Assembly: GCA_964019155.1 (NCBI GenBank)
Contig: CAXHSG010000004.1
Span: 1-64,000, forward strand
Source of the DNA: Osedax fenrisi
Lineage: Eukaryota; Annelida; Polychaeta; Sabellida; Siboglinidae
Direction of reading: 5' to 3'
Length of the DNA: 64,000 nucleotides
Shown here piece by piece: positions 38,194 to 52,982 of this stretch (positions within the stretch are counted from its first letter, which is position 1; each line of letters opens with the position of its first letter). The notes beneath the pieces were generated by a model that saw only the letters and a list, made by a program, of their open reading frames with translations, made no database searches and was not told the DNA's origin. The translations under genes were made by a program, and so were the position numbers.

Positions 38194-38311
38194 GTCTACA
38201 GCAAACGGTATTCCCATGCGGTCTCCCATCCAAGTACTAACCGCGCTCGACGTAGCTTAACTTCAGTGATCGGACGAGAACTGGTGCTTTCTACGTGATA
38301 TGGCCGTAAAC
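38194..38311 (-). rRNA. 5S rRNA copy 64, type M (C95A, G108T)
   Basis: 118 bp. C95A changes the last base of the box C word GACCGCC and G108T lies in the 3' stem region. This double change always occurs together (copies 64, 66, 73, 83, 101, 103) and is next to a B copy each time. It could be a divergent expressed form or a decaying one. Confidence 0.92.
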
Positions 38312-38814
38312 AAAATTGTATATAAGTTATAGCTATATATACCTATATAGCTGGTATATGTATACTTATATATGTATATGTATATAATATATAATAATAA
38401 TATTAATTAACTAATTAATATTAGGTATTACTATAAATTACTATAAATTACTACTTTTTAAACCAAGAATACAAATATCTGATGCAAATATACCACTCAA
38501 AAAGTTATATATTAGTTACATAAATGTAAATATTCTCGATAATTATCAAATTAATATTAACTAATTAATAACAAATAAATATACATCGTTGTCGAATTAT
38601 TAAATACCAATTCATGTTATTCGAATATCAATAGTTACGGAATTATAGACGGAACAAATAATAATTGCCCTTATTTATTATGCAAAAATATATATATAAA
38701 CATCGATTATATTTGTATAAAAAAGTTAATTTATAAAATGTATTATAACGTAGATAATTTATAAATAATTATAATTAATTACGTAAATTAATGCTTTAAA
38801 AATTTCAAAAAGAT

Positions 38815-38932
38815 GTCTATAGCACACGGTATTCCCAGGCGGTCTCCCATCCAAGTACTAACCGCGCTCGACGTAGCTTAACTTCAGTGATCGGACGAGA
38901 ACTGGTGCTTTCTACGTGATATGGCCGTAAAC
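38815..38932 (-). rRNA. 5S rRNA copy 65, type B (G113A)
   Basis: 118 bp; +10 spacer with cataaatgtaaat. Confidence 0.93.
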
Positions 38933-39425
38933 AAAATTGTATATAAGTTATAGCTATATATACCTATATAGCTGGTATATGTATACTTATATATGTATAT
39001 GTATATAATATATAATAATAATATTAATTAACTAATTAATATTAGGTATTACTATAAATTACTACTTTTTAAACCAAGAATACAAATATCTGATGCAAAT
39101 ATACCACTCAAAAAGTTATATATTAGTTACATAAACGTAAATATTCTCGATAATTATCAAATTAATATTAACTAATTAATAACAAATAAATATACATCGT
39201 TGTCGAATTATTAAATACCAATTCATGTTATTCGAATATCAATAGTTACGGAATTATAGACGGAACAAATAATAATTGCCCTTATTTATTATGCAAAAAT
39301 ATATATATAAACATCGATTATATTTGTATAAAAAAGTTAATTTATAAAATGTATTATAACGTAGATAATTTATAAATAATTATAATTAATTACGTAAATT
39401 AATGCTTTAAAAATTTCAAAAAGAT

Positions 39426-39543
39426 GTCTACAGCAAACGGTATTCCCATGCGGTCTCCCATCCAAGTACTAACCGCGCTCGACGTAGCTTAACTTCAGTG
39501 ATCGGACGAGAACTGGTGCTTTCTACGTGATATGGCCGTAAAC
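39426..39543 (-). rRNA. 5S rRNA copy 66, type M (C95A, G108T)
   Basis: 118 bp; second of two alternating M-B pairs. Confidence 0.92.
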
Positions 39544-40046
39544 AAAATTGTATATAAGTTATAGCTATATATACCTATATAGCTGGTATATGTATACTTA
39601 TATATGTATATGTATATAATATATAATAATAATATTAATTAACTAATTAATATTAGGTATTACTATAAATTACTATAAATTACTACTTTTTAAACCAAGA
39701 ATACAAATATCTGATGCAAATATACCACTCAAAAAGTTATATATTAGTTACATAAATGTAAATATTCTCGATAATTATCAAATTAATATTAACTAATTAA
39801 TAACAAATAAATATACATCGTTGTCGAATTATTAAATACCAATTCATGTTATTCGAATATCAATAGTTACGGAATTATAGACGGAACAAATAATAATTGC
39901 CCTTATTTATTATGCAAAAATATATATATAAACATCGATTATATTTGTATAAAAAAGTTAATTTATAAAATGTATTATAACGTAGATAATTTATAAATAA
40001 TTATAATTAATTACGTAAATTAATGCTTTAAAAATTTCAAAAAGAT

Positions 40047-40164
40047 GTCTATAGCACACGGTATTCCCAGGCGGTCTCCCATCCAAGTACTAACCGCGCT
40101 CGACGTAGCTTAACTTCAGTGATCGGACGAGAACTGGTGCTTTCTACGTGATATGGCCGTAAAC
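40047..40164 (-). rRNA. 5S rRNA copy 67, type B (G113A)
   Basis: 118 bp; +10 spacer; starts a B-standard-P triplet. Confidence 0.93.
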
Positions 40165-40657
40165 AAAATTGTATATAAGTTATAGCTATATATACCTATA
40201 TAGCTGGTATATGTATACTTATATATGTATATGTATATAATATATAATAATAATATTAATTAACTAATTAATATTAGGTATTACTATAAATTACTACTTT
40301 TTAAACCAAGAATACAAATATCTGATGCAAATATACCACTCAAAAAGTTATATATTAGTTACATAAACGTAAATATTCTCGATAATTATCAAATTAATAT
40401 TAACTAATTAATAACAAATAAATATACATCGTTGTCGAATTATTAAATACCAATTCATGTTATTCGAATATCAATAGTTACGGAATTATAGACGGAACAA
40501 ATAATAATTGCCCTTATTTATTATGCAAAAATATATATATAAACATCGATTATATTTGTATAAAAAAGTTAATTTATAAAATGTATTATAACGTAGATAA
40601 TTTATAAATAATTATAATTAATTACGTAAATTAATGCTTTAAAAATTTCAAAAAGAT

Positions 40658-40775
40658 GTCTACAGCACACGGTATTCCCAGGCGGTCTCCCATCCAAGTA
40701 CTAACCGCGCTCGACGTAGCTTAACTTCAGTGATCGGACGAGAACTGGTGCTTTCTACGTGATATGGCCGTAAAC
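40658..40775 (-). rRNA. 5S rRNA copy 68
   Basis: 118 bp, consensus. Confidence 0.97.
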
Positions 40776-41268
40776 AAAATTGTATATAAGTTATAGCTAT
40801 ATATACCTATATAGCTGGTATATGTATACTTATATATGTATATGTATATAATATATAATAATAATATTAATTAACTAATTAATATTAGGTATTACTATAA
40901 ATTACTACTTTTTAAACCAAGAATACAAATATCTGATGCAAATATACCACTCAAAAAGTTATATATTAGTTACATAAACGTAAATATTCTCGATAATTAT
41001 CAAATTAATATTAACTAATTAATAACAAATAAATATACATCGTTGTCGAATTATTAAATACCAATTCATGTTATTCGAATATCAATAGTTACGGAATTAT
41101 AGACGGAACAAATAATAATTGCCCTTATTTATTATGCAAAAATATATATATAAACATCGATTATATTTGTATAAAAAAGTTAATTTATAAAATGTATTAT
41201 AACGTAGATAATTTATAAATAATTATAATTAATTACGTAAATTAATGCTTTAAAAATTTCAAAAAGAT

Positions 41269-41395
41269 GTCTACAGCACACGGTATTCCCAGGCGGTCTC
41301 CCATCCAAGTACTAACCGCGCTCGACGTAGCTTAAGTTAATTAACTTCAGTGATCGGACGAGAACTGGTGCTTTCTACGTGATATGGCCGTAAAC
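41269..41395 (-). pseudogene. 5S copy 69, type P
   Basis: 127 bp; palindrome at 41334-41347. Confidence 0.87.
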
Positions 41396-41888
41396 AAAAT
41401 TGTATATAAGTTATAGCTATATATACCTATATAGCTGGTATATGTATACTTATATATGTATATGTATATAATATATAATAATAATATTAATTAACTAATT
41501 AATATTAGGTATTACTATAAATTACTACTTTTTAAACCAAGAATACAAATATCTGATGCAAATATACCACTCAAAAAGTTATATATTAGTTACATAAACG
41601 TAAATATTCTCGATAATTATCAAATTAATATTAACTAATTAATAACAAATAAATATACATCGTTGTCGAATTATTAAATACCAATTCATGTTATTCGAAT
41701 ATCAATAGTTACGGAATTATAGACGGAACAAATAATAATTGCCCTTATTTATTATGCAAAAATATATATATAAACATCGATTATATTTGTATAAAAAAGT
41801 TAATTTATAAAATGTATTATAACGTAGATAATTTATAAATAATTATAATTAATTACGTAAATTAATGCTTTAAAAATTTCAAAAAGAT

Positions 41889-42006
41889 GTCTACAGCACA
41901 CGGTATTCCCAGGCGGTCTCCCATCCAAGTACTAACCGCGCTCGACGTAGCTTAACTTCAGTGATCGGACGAGAACTGGTGCTTTCTACGTGATATGGCC
42001 GTAAAC
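41889..42006 (-). rRNA. 5S rRNA copy 70
   Basis: 118 bp, consensus. Confidence 0.97.
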
Positions 42007-42499
42007 AAAATTGTATATAAGTTATAGCTATATATACCTATATAGCTGGTATATGTATACTTATATATGTATATGTATATAATATATAATAATAATATTA
42101 ATTAACTAATTAATATTAGGTATTACTATAAATTACTACTTTTTAAACCAAGAATACAAATATCTGATGCAAATATACCACTCAAAAAGTTATATATTAG
42201 TTACATAAACGTAAATATTCTCGATAATTATCAAATTAATATTAACTAATTAATAACAAATAAATATACATCGTTGTCGAATTATTAAATACCAATTCAT
42301 GTTATTCGAATATCAATAGTTACGGAATTATAGACGGAACAAATAATAATTGCCCTTATTTATTATGCAAAAATATATATATAAACATCGATTATATTTG
42401 TATAAAAAAGTTAATTTATAAAATGTATTATAACGTAGATAATTTATAAATAATTATAATTAATTACGTAAATTAATGCTTTAAAAATTTCAAAAAGAT

Positions 42500-42617
42500 G
42501 TCTACAGCACACGGTATTCCCAGGCGGTCTCCCATCCAAGTACTAACCGCGCTCGACGTAGCTTAACTTCAGTGATCGGACGAGAACTGGTGCTTTCTAC
42601 GTGATATGGCCGTAAAC
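42500..42617 (-). rRNA. 5S rRNA copy 71
   Basis: 118 bp, consensus; last unit before repeat Y. Confidence 0.97.
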
Positions 42618-43110
42618 AAAATTGTATATAAGTTATAGCTATATATACCTATATAGCTGGTATATGTATACTTATATATGTATATGTATATAATATATAA
42701 TAATAATATTAATTAACTAATTAATATTAGGTATTACTATAAATTACTACTTTTTAAACCAAGAATACAAATATCTGATGCAAATATACCACTCAAAAAG
42801 TTATATATTAGTTACATAAACGTAAATATTCTCGATAATTATCAAATTAATATTAACTAATTAATAACAAATAAATATACATCGTTGTCGAATTATTAAA
42901 TACCAATTCATGTTATTCGAATATCAATAGTTACGGAATTATAGACGGAACAAATAATAATTGCCCTTATTTATTATGCAAAAATATATATATAAACATC
43001 GATTATATTTGTATAAAAAAGTTAATTTATAAAATGTATTATAACGTAGATAATTTATAAATAATTATAATTAATTACGTAAATTAATGCTTTAAAAATT
43101 TCAAAAAGAT

Positions 43111-43247
43111 GTCTACAGCACACGGTATTCCCAGGCGGTCTCCCATCCAAGTACTAACCGCGCTCGACGTAGCTTAAGCTACGTTAAGTTAATTAACTTC
43201 AGTGATCGGACGAGAACTGGTGCTTTCTACGTGATATGGCCGTAAAC
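43111..43247 (-). pseudogene. 5S copy 72, type Q (19-bp double-palindrome insertion in box A)
   Basis: 137 bp. ACGTAGCTTAAGCTACGT (43167-43184) mirrors the left flank by 9 bp, one T follows, then AAGTTAATTAACTT (43186-43199) mirrors the right flank by 7 bp. Duplicated TT. Type P may be derived from Q or the reverse, since the right half is the same. First gene of repeat Y. Confidence 0.9.
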
Positions 43248-43740
43248 AAAATTGTATATAAGTTATAGCTATATATACCTATATAGCTGGTATATGTATA
43301 CTTATATATGTATATGTATATAATATATAATAATAATATTAATTAACTAATTAATATTAGGTATTACTATAAATTACTACTTTTTAAACCAAGAATACAA
43401 ATATCTGATGCAAATATACCACTCAAAAAGTTATATATTAGTTACATAAACGTAAATATTCTCGATAATTATCAAATTAATATTAACTAATTAATAACAA
43501 ATAAATATACATCGTTGTCGAATTATTAAATACCAATTCATGTTATTCGAATATCAATAGTTACGGAATTATAGACGGAACAAATAATAATTGCCCTTAT
43601 TTATTATGCAAAAATATATATATAAACATCGATTATATTTGTATAAAAAAGTTAATTTATAAAATGTATTATAACGTAGATAATTTATAAATAATTATAA
43701 TTAATTACGTAAATTAATGCTTTAAAAATTTCAAAAAGAT

Positions 43741-43858
43741 GTCTACAGCAAACGGTATTCCCATGCGGTCTCCCATCCAAGTACTAACCGCGCTCGACGT
43801 AGCTTAACTTCAGTGATCGGACGAGAACTGGTGCTTTCTACGTGATATGGCCGTAAAC
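43741..43858 (-). rRNA. 5S rRNA copy 73, type M (C95A, G108T)
   Basis: 118 bp; second gene of repeat Y. Confidence 0.92.
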
Positions 43859-44361
43859 AAAATTGTATATAAGTTATAGCTATATATACCTATATAGCTG
43901 GTATATGTATACTTATATATGTATATGTATATAATATATAATAATAATATTAATTAACTAATTAATATTAGGTATTACTATAAATTACTATAAATTACTA
44001 CTTTTTAAACCAAGAATACAAATATCTGATGCAAATATACCACTCAAAAAGTTATATATTAGTTACATAAATGTAAATATTCTCGATAATTATCAAATTA
44101 ATATTAACTAATTAATAACAAATAAATATACATCGTTGTCGAATTATTAAATACCAATTCATGTTATTCGAATATCAATAGTTACGGAATTATAGACGGA
44201 ACAAATAATAATTGCCCTTATTTATTATGCAAAAATATATATATAAACATCGATTATATTTGTATAAAAAAGTTAATTTATAAAATGTATTATAACGTAG
44301 ATAATTTATAAATAATTATAATTAATTACGTAAATTAATGCTTTAAAAATTTCAAAAAGAT

Positions 44362-44479
44362 GTCTATAGCACACGGTATTCCCAGGCGGTCTCCCATCCA
44401 AGTACTAACCGCGCTCGACGTAGCTTAACTTCAGTGATCGGACGAGAACTGGTGCTTTCTACGTGATATGGCCGTAAAC
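44362..44479 (-). rRNA. 5S rRNA copy 74, type B (G113A)
   Basis: 118 bp; +10 spacer with cataaatgtaaat. Confidence 0.93.
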
Positions 44480-44972
44480 AAAATTGTATATAAGTTATAG
44501 CTATATATACCTATATAGCTGGTATATGTATACTTATATATGTATATGTATATAATATATAATAATAATATTAATTAACTAATTAATATTAGGTATTACT
44601 ATAAATTACTACTTTTTAAACCAAGAATACAAATATCTGATGCAAATATACCACTCAAAAAGTTATATATTAGTTACATAAACGTAAATATTCTCGATAA
44701 TTATCAAATTAATATTAACTAATTAATAACAAATAAATATACATCGTTGTCGAATTATTAAATACCAATTCATGTTATTCGAATATCAATAGTTACGGAA
44801 TTATAGACGGAACAAATAATAATTGCCCTTATTTATTATGCAAAAATATATATATAAACATCGATTATATTTGTATAAAAAAGTTAATTTATAAAATGTA
44901 TTATAACGTAGATAATTTATAAATAATTATAATTAATTACGTAAATTAATGCTTTAAAAATTTCAAAAAGAT

Positions 44973-45090
44973 GTCTACAGCACACGGTATTCCCAGGCGG
45001 TCTCCCATCCAAGTACTAACCGCGCTCGACGTAGCTTAACTTCAGTGATCGGACGAGAACTGGTGCTTTCTACGTGATATGGCCGTAAAC
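44973..45090 (-). rRNA. 5S rRNA copy 75
   Basis: 118 bp, consensus. Confidence 0.97.
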
Positions 45091-45583
45091 AAAATTGTAT
45101 ATAAGTTATAGCTATATATACCTATATAGCTGGTATATGTATACTTATATATGTATATGTATATAATATATAATAATAATATTAATTAACTAATTAATAT
45201 TAGGTATTACTATAAATTACTACTTTTTAAACCAAGAATACAAATATCTGATGCAAATATACCACTCAAAAAGTTATATATTAGTTACATAAACGTAAAT
45301 ATTCTCGATAATTATCAAATTAATATTAACTAATTAATAACAAATAAATATACATCGTTGTCGAATTATTAAATACCAATTCATGTTATTCGAATATCAA
45401 TAGTTACGGAATTATAGACGGAACAAATAATAATTGCCCTTATTTATTATGCAAAAATATATATATAAACATCGATTATATTTGTATAAAAAAGTTAATT
45501 TATAAAATGTATTATAACGTAGATAATTTATAAATAATTATAATTAATTACGTAAATTAATGCTTTAAAAATTTCAAAAAGAT

Positions 45584-45710
45584 GTCTACAGCACACGGTA
45601 TTCCCAGGCGGTCTCCCATCCAAGTACTAACCGCGCTCGACGTAGCTTAAGTTAATTAACTTCAGTGATCGGACGAGAACTGGTGCTTTCTACGTGATAT
45701 GGCCGTAAAC
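45584..45710 (-). pseudogene. 5S copy 76, type P
   Basis: 127 bp; palindrome at 45649-45662. Confidence 0.87.
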
Positions 45711-46203
45711 AAAATTGTATATAAGTTATAGCTATATATACCTATATAGCTGGTATATGTATACTTATATATGTATATGTATATAATATATAATAATAAT
45801 ATTAATTAACTAATTAATATTAGGTATTACTATAAATTACTACTTTTTAAACCAAGAATACAAATATCTGATGCAAATATACCACTCAAAAAGTTATATA
45901 TTAGTTACATAAACGTAAATATTCTCGATAATTATCAAATTAATATTAACTAATTAATAACAAATAAATATACATCGTTGTCGAATTATTAAATACCAAT
46001 TCATGTTATTCGAATATCAATAGTTACGGAATTATAGACGGAACAAATAATAATTGCCCTTATTTATTATGCAAAAATATATATATAAACATCGATTATA
46101 TTTGTATAAAAAAGTTAATTTATAAAATGTATTATAACGTAGATAATTTATAAATAATTATAATTAATTACGTAAATTAATGCTTTAAAAATTTCAAAAA
46201 GAT

Positions 46204-46321
46204 GTCTACAGCACACGGTATTCCCAGGCGGTCTCCCATCCAAGTACTAACCGCGCTCGACGTAGCTTAACTTCAGTGATCGGACGAGAACTGGTGCTTT
46301 CTACGTGATATGGCCGTAAAC
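46204..46321 (-). rRNA. 5S rRNA copy 77
   Basis: 118 bp, consensus. Confidence 0.97.
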
Positions 46322-46824
46322 AAAATTGTATATAAGTTATAGCTATATATACCTATATAGCTGGTATATGTATACTTATATATGTATATGTATATTATAT
46401 ATAATAATAATATTAATTAACTAATTAATATTAGGTATTACTATAAATTACTATAAATTACTACTTTTTAAACCAAGAATACAAATATCTGATGCAAATA
46501 TACCACTCAAAAAGTTATATATTAGTTACATAAACGTAAATATTCTCGATAATTATCAAATTAATATTAACTAATTAATAACAAATAAATATACATCGTT
46601 GTCGAATTATTAAATACCAATTCATGTTATTCGAATATCAATAGTTACGGAATTATAGACGGAACAAATAATAATTGCCCTTATTTATTATGCAAAAATA
46701 TATATATAAACATCGATTATATTTGTATAAAAAAGTTAATTTATAAAATGTATTATAACGTAGATAATTTATAAATAATTATAATTAATTACGTAAATTA
46801 ATGCTTTAAAAATTTCAAAAAGAT

Positions 46825-46942
46825 GTCTATAGCACACGGTATTCCCAGGCGGTCTCCCATCCAAGTACTAACCGCGCTCGACGTAGCTTAACTTCAGTGA
46901 TCGGACGAGAACTGGTGCTTTCTACGTGATATGGCCGTAAAC
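46825..46942 (-). rRNA. 5S rRNA copy 78, type B' (G113A)
   Basis: 118 bp; +10 spacer with tgtatatta and unchanged cataaacgtaaat, the B' form typical of repeat X. Confidence 0.93.
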
Positions 46943-47435
46943 AAAATTGTATATAAGTTATAGCTATATATACCTATATAGCTGGTATATGTATACTTAT
47001 ATATGTATATGTATATAATATATAATAATAATATTAATTAACTAATTAATATTAGGTATTACTATAAATTACTACTTTTTAAACCAAGAATACAAATATC
47101 TGATGCAAATATACCACTCAAAAAGTTATATATTAGTTACATAAACGTAAATATTCTCGATAATTATCAAATTAATATTAACTAATTAATAACAAATAAA
47201 TATACATCGTTGTCGAATTATTAAATACCAATTCATGTTATTCGAATATCAATAGTTACGGAATTATAGACGGAACAAATAATAATTGCCCTTATTTATT
47301 ATGCAAAAATATATATATAAACATCGATTATATTTGTATAAAAAAGTTAATTTATAAAATGTATTATAACGTAGATAATTTATAAATAATTATAATTAAT
47401 TACGTAAATTAATGCTTTAAAAATTTCAAAAAGAT

Positions 47436-47553
47436 GTCTACAGCACACGGTATTCCCAGGCGGTCTCCCATCCAAGTACTAACCGCGCTCGACGTAGCTT
47501 AACTTCAGTGATCGGACGAGAACTGGTGCTTTCTACGTGATATGGCCGTAAAC
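47436..47553 (-). rRNA. 5S rRNA copy 79
   Basis: 118 bp, consensus. Confidence 0.97.
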
Positions 47554-48046
47554 AAAATTGTATATAAGTTATAGCTATATATACCTATATAGCTGGTATA
47601 TGTATACTTATATATGTATATGTATATAATATATAATAATAATATTAATTAACTAATTAATATTAGGTATTACTATAAATTACTACTTTTTAAACCAAGA
47701 ATACAAATATCTGATGCAAATATACCACTCAAAAAGTTATATATTAGTTACATAAACGTAAATATTCTCGATAATTATCAAATTAATATTAACTAATTAA
47801 TAACAAATAAATATACATCGTTGTCGAATTATTAAATACCAATTCATGTTATTCGAATATCAATAGTTACGGAATTATAGACGGAACAAATAATAATTGC
47901 CCTTATTTATTATGCAAAAATATATATATAAACATCGATTATATTTGTATAAAAAAGTTAATTTATAAAATGTATTATAACGTAGATAATTTATAAATAA
48001 TTATAATTAATTACGTAAATTAATGCTTTAAAAATTTCAAAAAGAT

Positions 48047-48164
48047 GTCTACAGCACACGGTATTCCCAGGCGGTCTCCCATCCAAGTACTAACCGCGCT
48101 CGACGTAGCTTAACTTCAGTGATCGGATGAGAACTGGTGCTTTCTACGTGATATGGCCGTAAAC
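48047..48164 (-). rRNA. 5S rRNA copy 80, G37A
   Basis: 118 bp with one change in the conserved CTCGTCCG stretch; repeated in copy 90. Confidence 0.94.
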
Positions 48165-48657
48165 AAAATTGTATATAAGTTATAGCTATATATACCTATA
48201 TAGCTGGTATATGTATACTTATATATGTATATGTATATAATATATAATAATAATATTAATTAACTAATTAATATTAGGTATTACTATAAATTACTACTTT
48301 TTAAACCAAGAATACAAATATCTGATGCAAATATACCACTCAAAAAGTTATATATTAGTTACATAAACGTAAATATTCTCGATAATTATCAAATTAATAT
48401 TAACTAATTAATAACAAATAAATATACATCGTTGTCGAATTATTAAATACCAATTCATGTTATTCGAATATCAATAGTTACGGAATTATAGACGGAACAA
48501 ATAATAATTGCCCTTATTTATTATGCAAAAATATATATATAAACATCGATTATATTTGTATAAAAAAGTTAATTTATAAAATGTATTATAACGTAGATAA
48601 TTTATAAATAATTATAATTAATTACGTAAATTAATGCTTTAAAAATTTCAAAAAGAT

Positions 48658-48775
48658 GTCTACAGCACACGGTATTCCCAGGCGGTCTCCCATCCAAGTA
48701 CTAACCGCGCTCGACGTAGCTTAACTTCAGTGATCGGACGAGAACTGGTGCTTTCTACGTGATATGGCCGTAAAC
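48658..48775 (-). rRNA. 5S rRNA copy 81
   Basis: 118 bp, consensus; last gene of repeat Y copy 1. Confidence 0.97.
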
Positions 48776-49268
48776 AAAATTGTATATAAGTTATAGCTAT
48801 ATATACCTATATAGCTGGTATATGTATACTTATATATGTATATGTATATAATATATAATAATAATATTAATTAACTAATTAATATTAGGTATTACTATAA
48901 ATTACTACTTTTTAAACCAAGAATACAAATATCTGATGCAAATATACCACTCAAAAAGTTATATATTAGTTACATAAACGTAAATATTCTCGATAATTAT
49001 CAAATTAATATTAACTAATTAATAACAAATAAATATACATCGTTGTCGAATTATTAAATACCAATTCATGTTATTCGAATATCAATAGTTACGGAATTAT
49101 AGACGGAACAAATAATAATTGCCCTTATTTATTATGCAAAAATATATATATAAACATCGATTATATTTGTATAAAAAAGTTAATTTATAAAATGTATTAT
49201 AACGTAGATAATTTATAAATAATTATAATTAATTACGTAAATTAATGCTTTAAAAATTTCAAAAAGAT

Positions 49269-49405
49269 GTCTACAGCACACGGTATTCCCAGGCGGTCTC
49301 CCATCCAAGTACTAACCGCGCTCGACGTAGCTTAAGCTACGTTAAGTTAATTAACTTCAGTGATCGGACGAGAACTGGTGCTTTCTACGTGATATGGCCG
49401 TAAAC
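49269..49405 (-). pseudogene. 5S copy 82, type Q
   Basis: 137 bp; palindromes at 49325-49342 and 49344-49357, 6,158 bp after those of copy 72. Confidence 0.9.
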
Positions 49406-49898
49406 AAAATTGTATATAAGTTATAGCTATATATACCTATATAGCTGGTATATGTATACTTATATATGTATATGTATATAATATATAATAATAATATTAA
49501 TTAACTAATTAATATTAGGTATTACTATAAATTACTACTTTTTAAACCAAGAATACAAATATCTGATGCAAATATACCACTCAAAAAGTTATATATTAGT
49601 TACATAAACGTAAATATTCTCGATAATTATCAAATTAATATTAACTAATTAATAACAAATAAATATACATCGTTGTCGAATTATTAAATACCAATTCATG
49701 TTATTCGAATATCAATAGTTACGGAATTATAGACGGAACAAATAATAATTGCCCTTATTTATTATGCAAAAATATATATATAAACATCGATTATATTTGT
49801 ATAAAAAAGTTAATTTATAAAATGTATTATAACGTAGATAATTTATAAATAATTATAATTAATTACGTAAATTAATGCTTTAAAAATTTCAAAAAGAT

Positions 49899-50016
49899 GT
49901 CTACAGCAAACGGTATTCCCATGCGGTCTCCCATCCAAGTACTAACCGCGCTCGACGTAGCTTAACTTCAGTGATCGGACGAGAACTGGTGCTTTCTACG
50001 TGATATGGCCGTAAAC
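49899..50016 (-). rRNA. 5S rRNA copy 83, type M (C95A, G108T)
   Basis: 118 bp; counterpart of copy 73. Confidence 0.92.
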
Positions 50017-50519
50017 AAAATTGTATATAAGTTATAGCTATATATACCTATATAGCTGGTATATGTATACTTATATATGTATATGTATATAATATATAAT
50101 AATAATATTAATTAACTAATTAATATTAGGTATTACTATAAATTACTATAAATTACTACTTTTTAAACCAAGAATACAAATATCTGATGCAAATATACCA
50201 CTCAAAAAGTTATATATTAGTTACATAAATGTAAATATTCTCGATAATTATCAAATTAATATTAACTAATTAATAACAAATAAATATACATCGTTGTCGA
50301 ATTATTAAATACCAATTCATGTTATTCGAATATCAATAGTTACGGAATTATAGACGGAACAAATAATAATTGCCCTTATTTATTATGCAAAAATATATAT
50401 ATAAACATCGATTATATTTGTATAAAAAAGTTAATTTATAAAATGTATTATAACGTAGATAATTTATAAATAATTATAATTAATTACGTAAATTAATGCT
50501 TTAAAAATTTCAAAAAGAT

Positions 50520-50637
50520 GTCTATAGCACACGGTATTCCCAGGCGGTCTCCCATCCAAGTACTAACCGCGCTCGACGTAGCTTAACTTCAGTGATCGGA
50601 CGAGAACTGGTGCTTTCTACGTGATATGGCCGTAAAC
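50520..50637 (-). rRNA. 5S rRNA copy 84, type B (G113A)
   Basis: 118 bp; counterpart of copy 74. Confidence 0.93.
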
Positions 50638-51130
50638 AAAATTGTATATAAGTTATAGCTATATATACCTATATAGCTGGTATATGTATACTTATATATG
50701 TATATGTATATAATATATAATAATAATATTAATTAACTAATTAATATTAGGTATTACTATAAATTACTACTTTTTAAACCAAGAATACAAATATCTGATG
50801 CAAATATACCACTCAAAAAGTTATATATTAGTTACATAAACGTAAATATTCTCGATAATTATCAAATTAATATTAACTAATTAATAACAAATAAATATAC
50901 ATCGTTGTCGAATTATTAAATACCAATTCATGTTATTCGAATATCAATAGTTACGGAATTATAGACGGAACAAATAATAATTGCCCTTATTTATTATGCA
51001 AAAATATATATATAAACATCGATTATATTTGTATAAAAAAGTTAATTTATAAAATGTATTATAACGTAGATAATTTATAAATAATTATAATTAATTACGT
51101 AAATTAATGCTTTAAAAATTTCAAAAAGAT

Positions 51131-51248
51131 GTCTACAGCACACGGTATTCCCAGGCGGTCTCCCATCCAAGTACTAACCGCGCTCGACGTAGCTTAACTT
51201 CAGTGATCGGACGAGAACTGGTGCTTTCTACGTGATATGGCCGTAAAC
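51131..51248 (-). rRNA. 5S rRNA copy 85
   Basis: 118 bp, consensus. Confidence 0.97.
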
Positions 51249-51741
51249 AAAATTGTATATAAGTTATAGCTATATATACCTATATAGCTGGTATATGTAT
51301 ACTTATATATGTATATGTATATAATATATAATAATAATATTAATTAACTAATTAATATTAGGTATTACTATAAATTACTACTTTTTAAACCAAGAATACA
51401 AATATCTGATGCAAATATACCACTCAAAAAGTTATATATTAGTTACATAAACGTAAATATTCTCGATAATTATCAAATTAATATTAACTAATTAATAACA
51501 AATAAATATACATCGTTGTCGAATTATTAAATACCAATTCATGTTATTCGAATATCAATAGTTACGGAATTATAGACGGAACAAATAATAATTGCCCTTA
51601 TTTATTATGCAAAAATATATATATAAACATCGATTATATTTGTATAAAAAAGTTAATTTATAAAATGTATTATAACGTAGATAATTTATAAATAATTATA
51701 ATTAATTACGTAAATTAATGCTTTAAAAATTTCAAAAAGAT

Positions 51742-51868
51742 GTCTACAGCACACGGTATTCCCAGGCGGTCTCCCATCCAAGTACTAACCGCGCTCGACG
51801 TAGCTTAAGTTAATTAACTTCAGTGATCGGACGAGAACTGGTGCTTTCTACGTGATATGGCCGTAAAC
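51742..51868 (-). pseudogene. 5S copy 86, type P
   Basis: 127 bp; palindrome at 51807-51820. Confidence 0.87.
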
Positions 51869-52361
51869 AAAATTGTATATAAGTTATAGCTATATATACC
51901 TATATAGCTGGTATATGTATACTTATATATGTATATGTATATAATATATAATAATAATATTAATTAACTAATTAATATTAGGTATTACTATAAATTACTA
52001 CTTTTTAAACCAAGAATACAAATATCTGATGCAAATATACCACTCAAAAAGTTATATATTAGTTACATAAACGTAAATATTCTCGATAATTATCAAATTA
52101 ATATTAACTAATTAATAACAAATAAATATACATCGTTGTCGAATTATTAAATACCAATTCATGTTATTCGAATATCAATAGTTACGGAATTATAGACGGA
52201 ACAAATAATAATTGCCCTTATTTATTATGCAAAAATATATATATAAACATCGATTATATTTGTATAAAAAAGTTAATTTATAAAATGTATTATAACGTAG
52301 ATAATTTATAAATAATTATAATTAATTACGTAAATTAATGCTTTAAAAATTTCAAAAAGAT

Positions 52362-52479
52362 GTCTACAGCACACGGTATTCCCAGGCGGTCTCCCATCCA
52401 AGTACTAACCGCGCTCGACGTAGCTTAACTTCAGTGATCGGACGAGAACTGGTGCTTTCTACGTGATATGGCCGTAAAC
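52362..52479 (-). rRNA. 5S rRNA copy 87
   Basis: 118 bp, consensus. Confidence 0.97.
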
Positions 52480-52982
52480 AAAATTGTATATAAGTTATAG
52501 CTATATATACCTATATAGCTGGTATATGTATACTTATATATGTATATGTATATTATATATAATAATAATATTAATTAACTAATTAATATTAGGTATTACT
52601 ATAAATTACTATAAATTACTACTTTTTAAACCAAGAATACAAATATCTGATGCAAATATACCACTCAAAAAGTTATATATTAGTTACATAAACGTAAATA
52701 TTCTCGATAATTATCAAATTAATATTAACTAATTAATAACAAATAAATATACATCGTTGTCGAATTATTAAATACCAATTCATGTTATTCGAATATCAAT
52801 AGTTACGGAATTATAGACGGAACAAATAATAATTGCCCTTATTTATTATGCAAAAATATATATATAAACATCGATTATATTTGTATAAAAAAGTTAATTT
52901 ATAAAATGTATTATAACGTAGATAATTTATAAATAATTATAATTAATTACGTAAATTAATGCTTTAAAAATTTCAAAAAGAT

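Larger units (their letters stand above)
43111..49268. repeat. Higher-order repeat Y, copy 1 (6,158 bp, 10 genes, copies 72-81)
   Basis: Ten units in the order Q, M, B, standard, P, standard, B', standard, G37A, standard. The length is 10 x 611 plus 19 (Q), 10 (B), 9 (P) and 10 (B'). The block repeats directly after itself. Confidence 0.94.
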
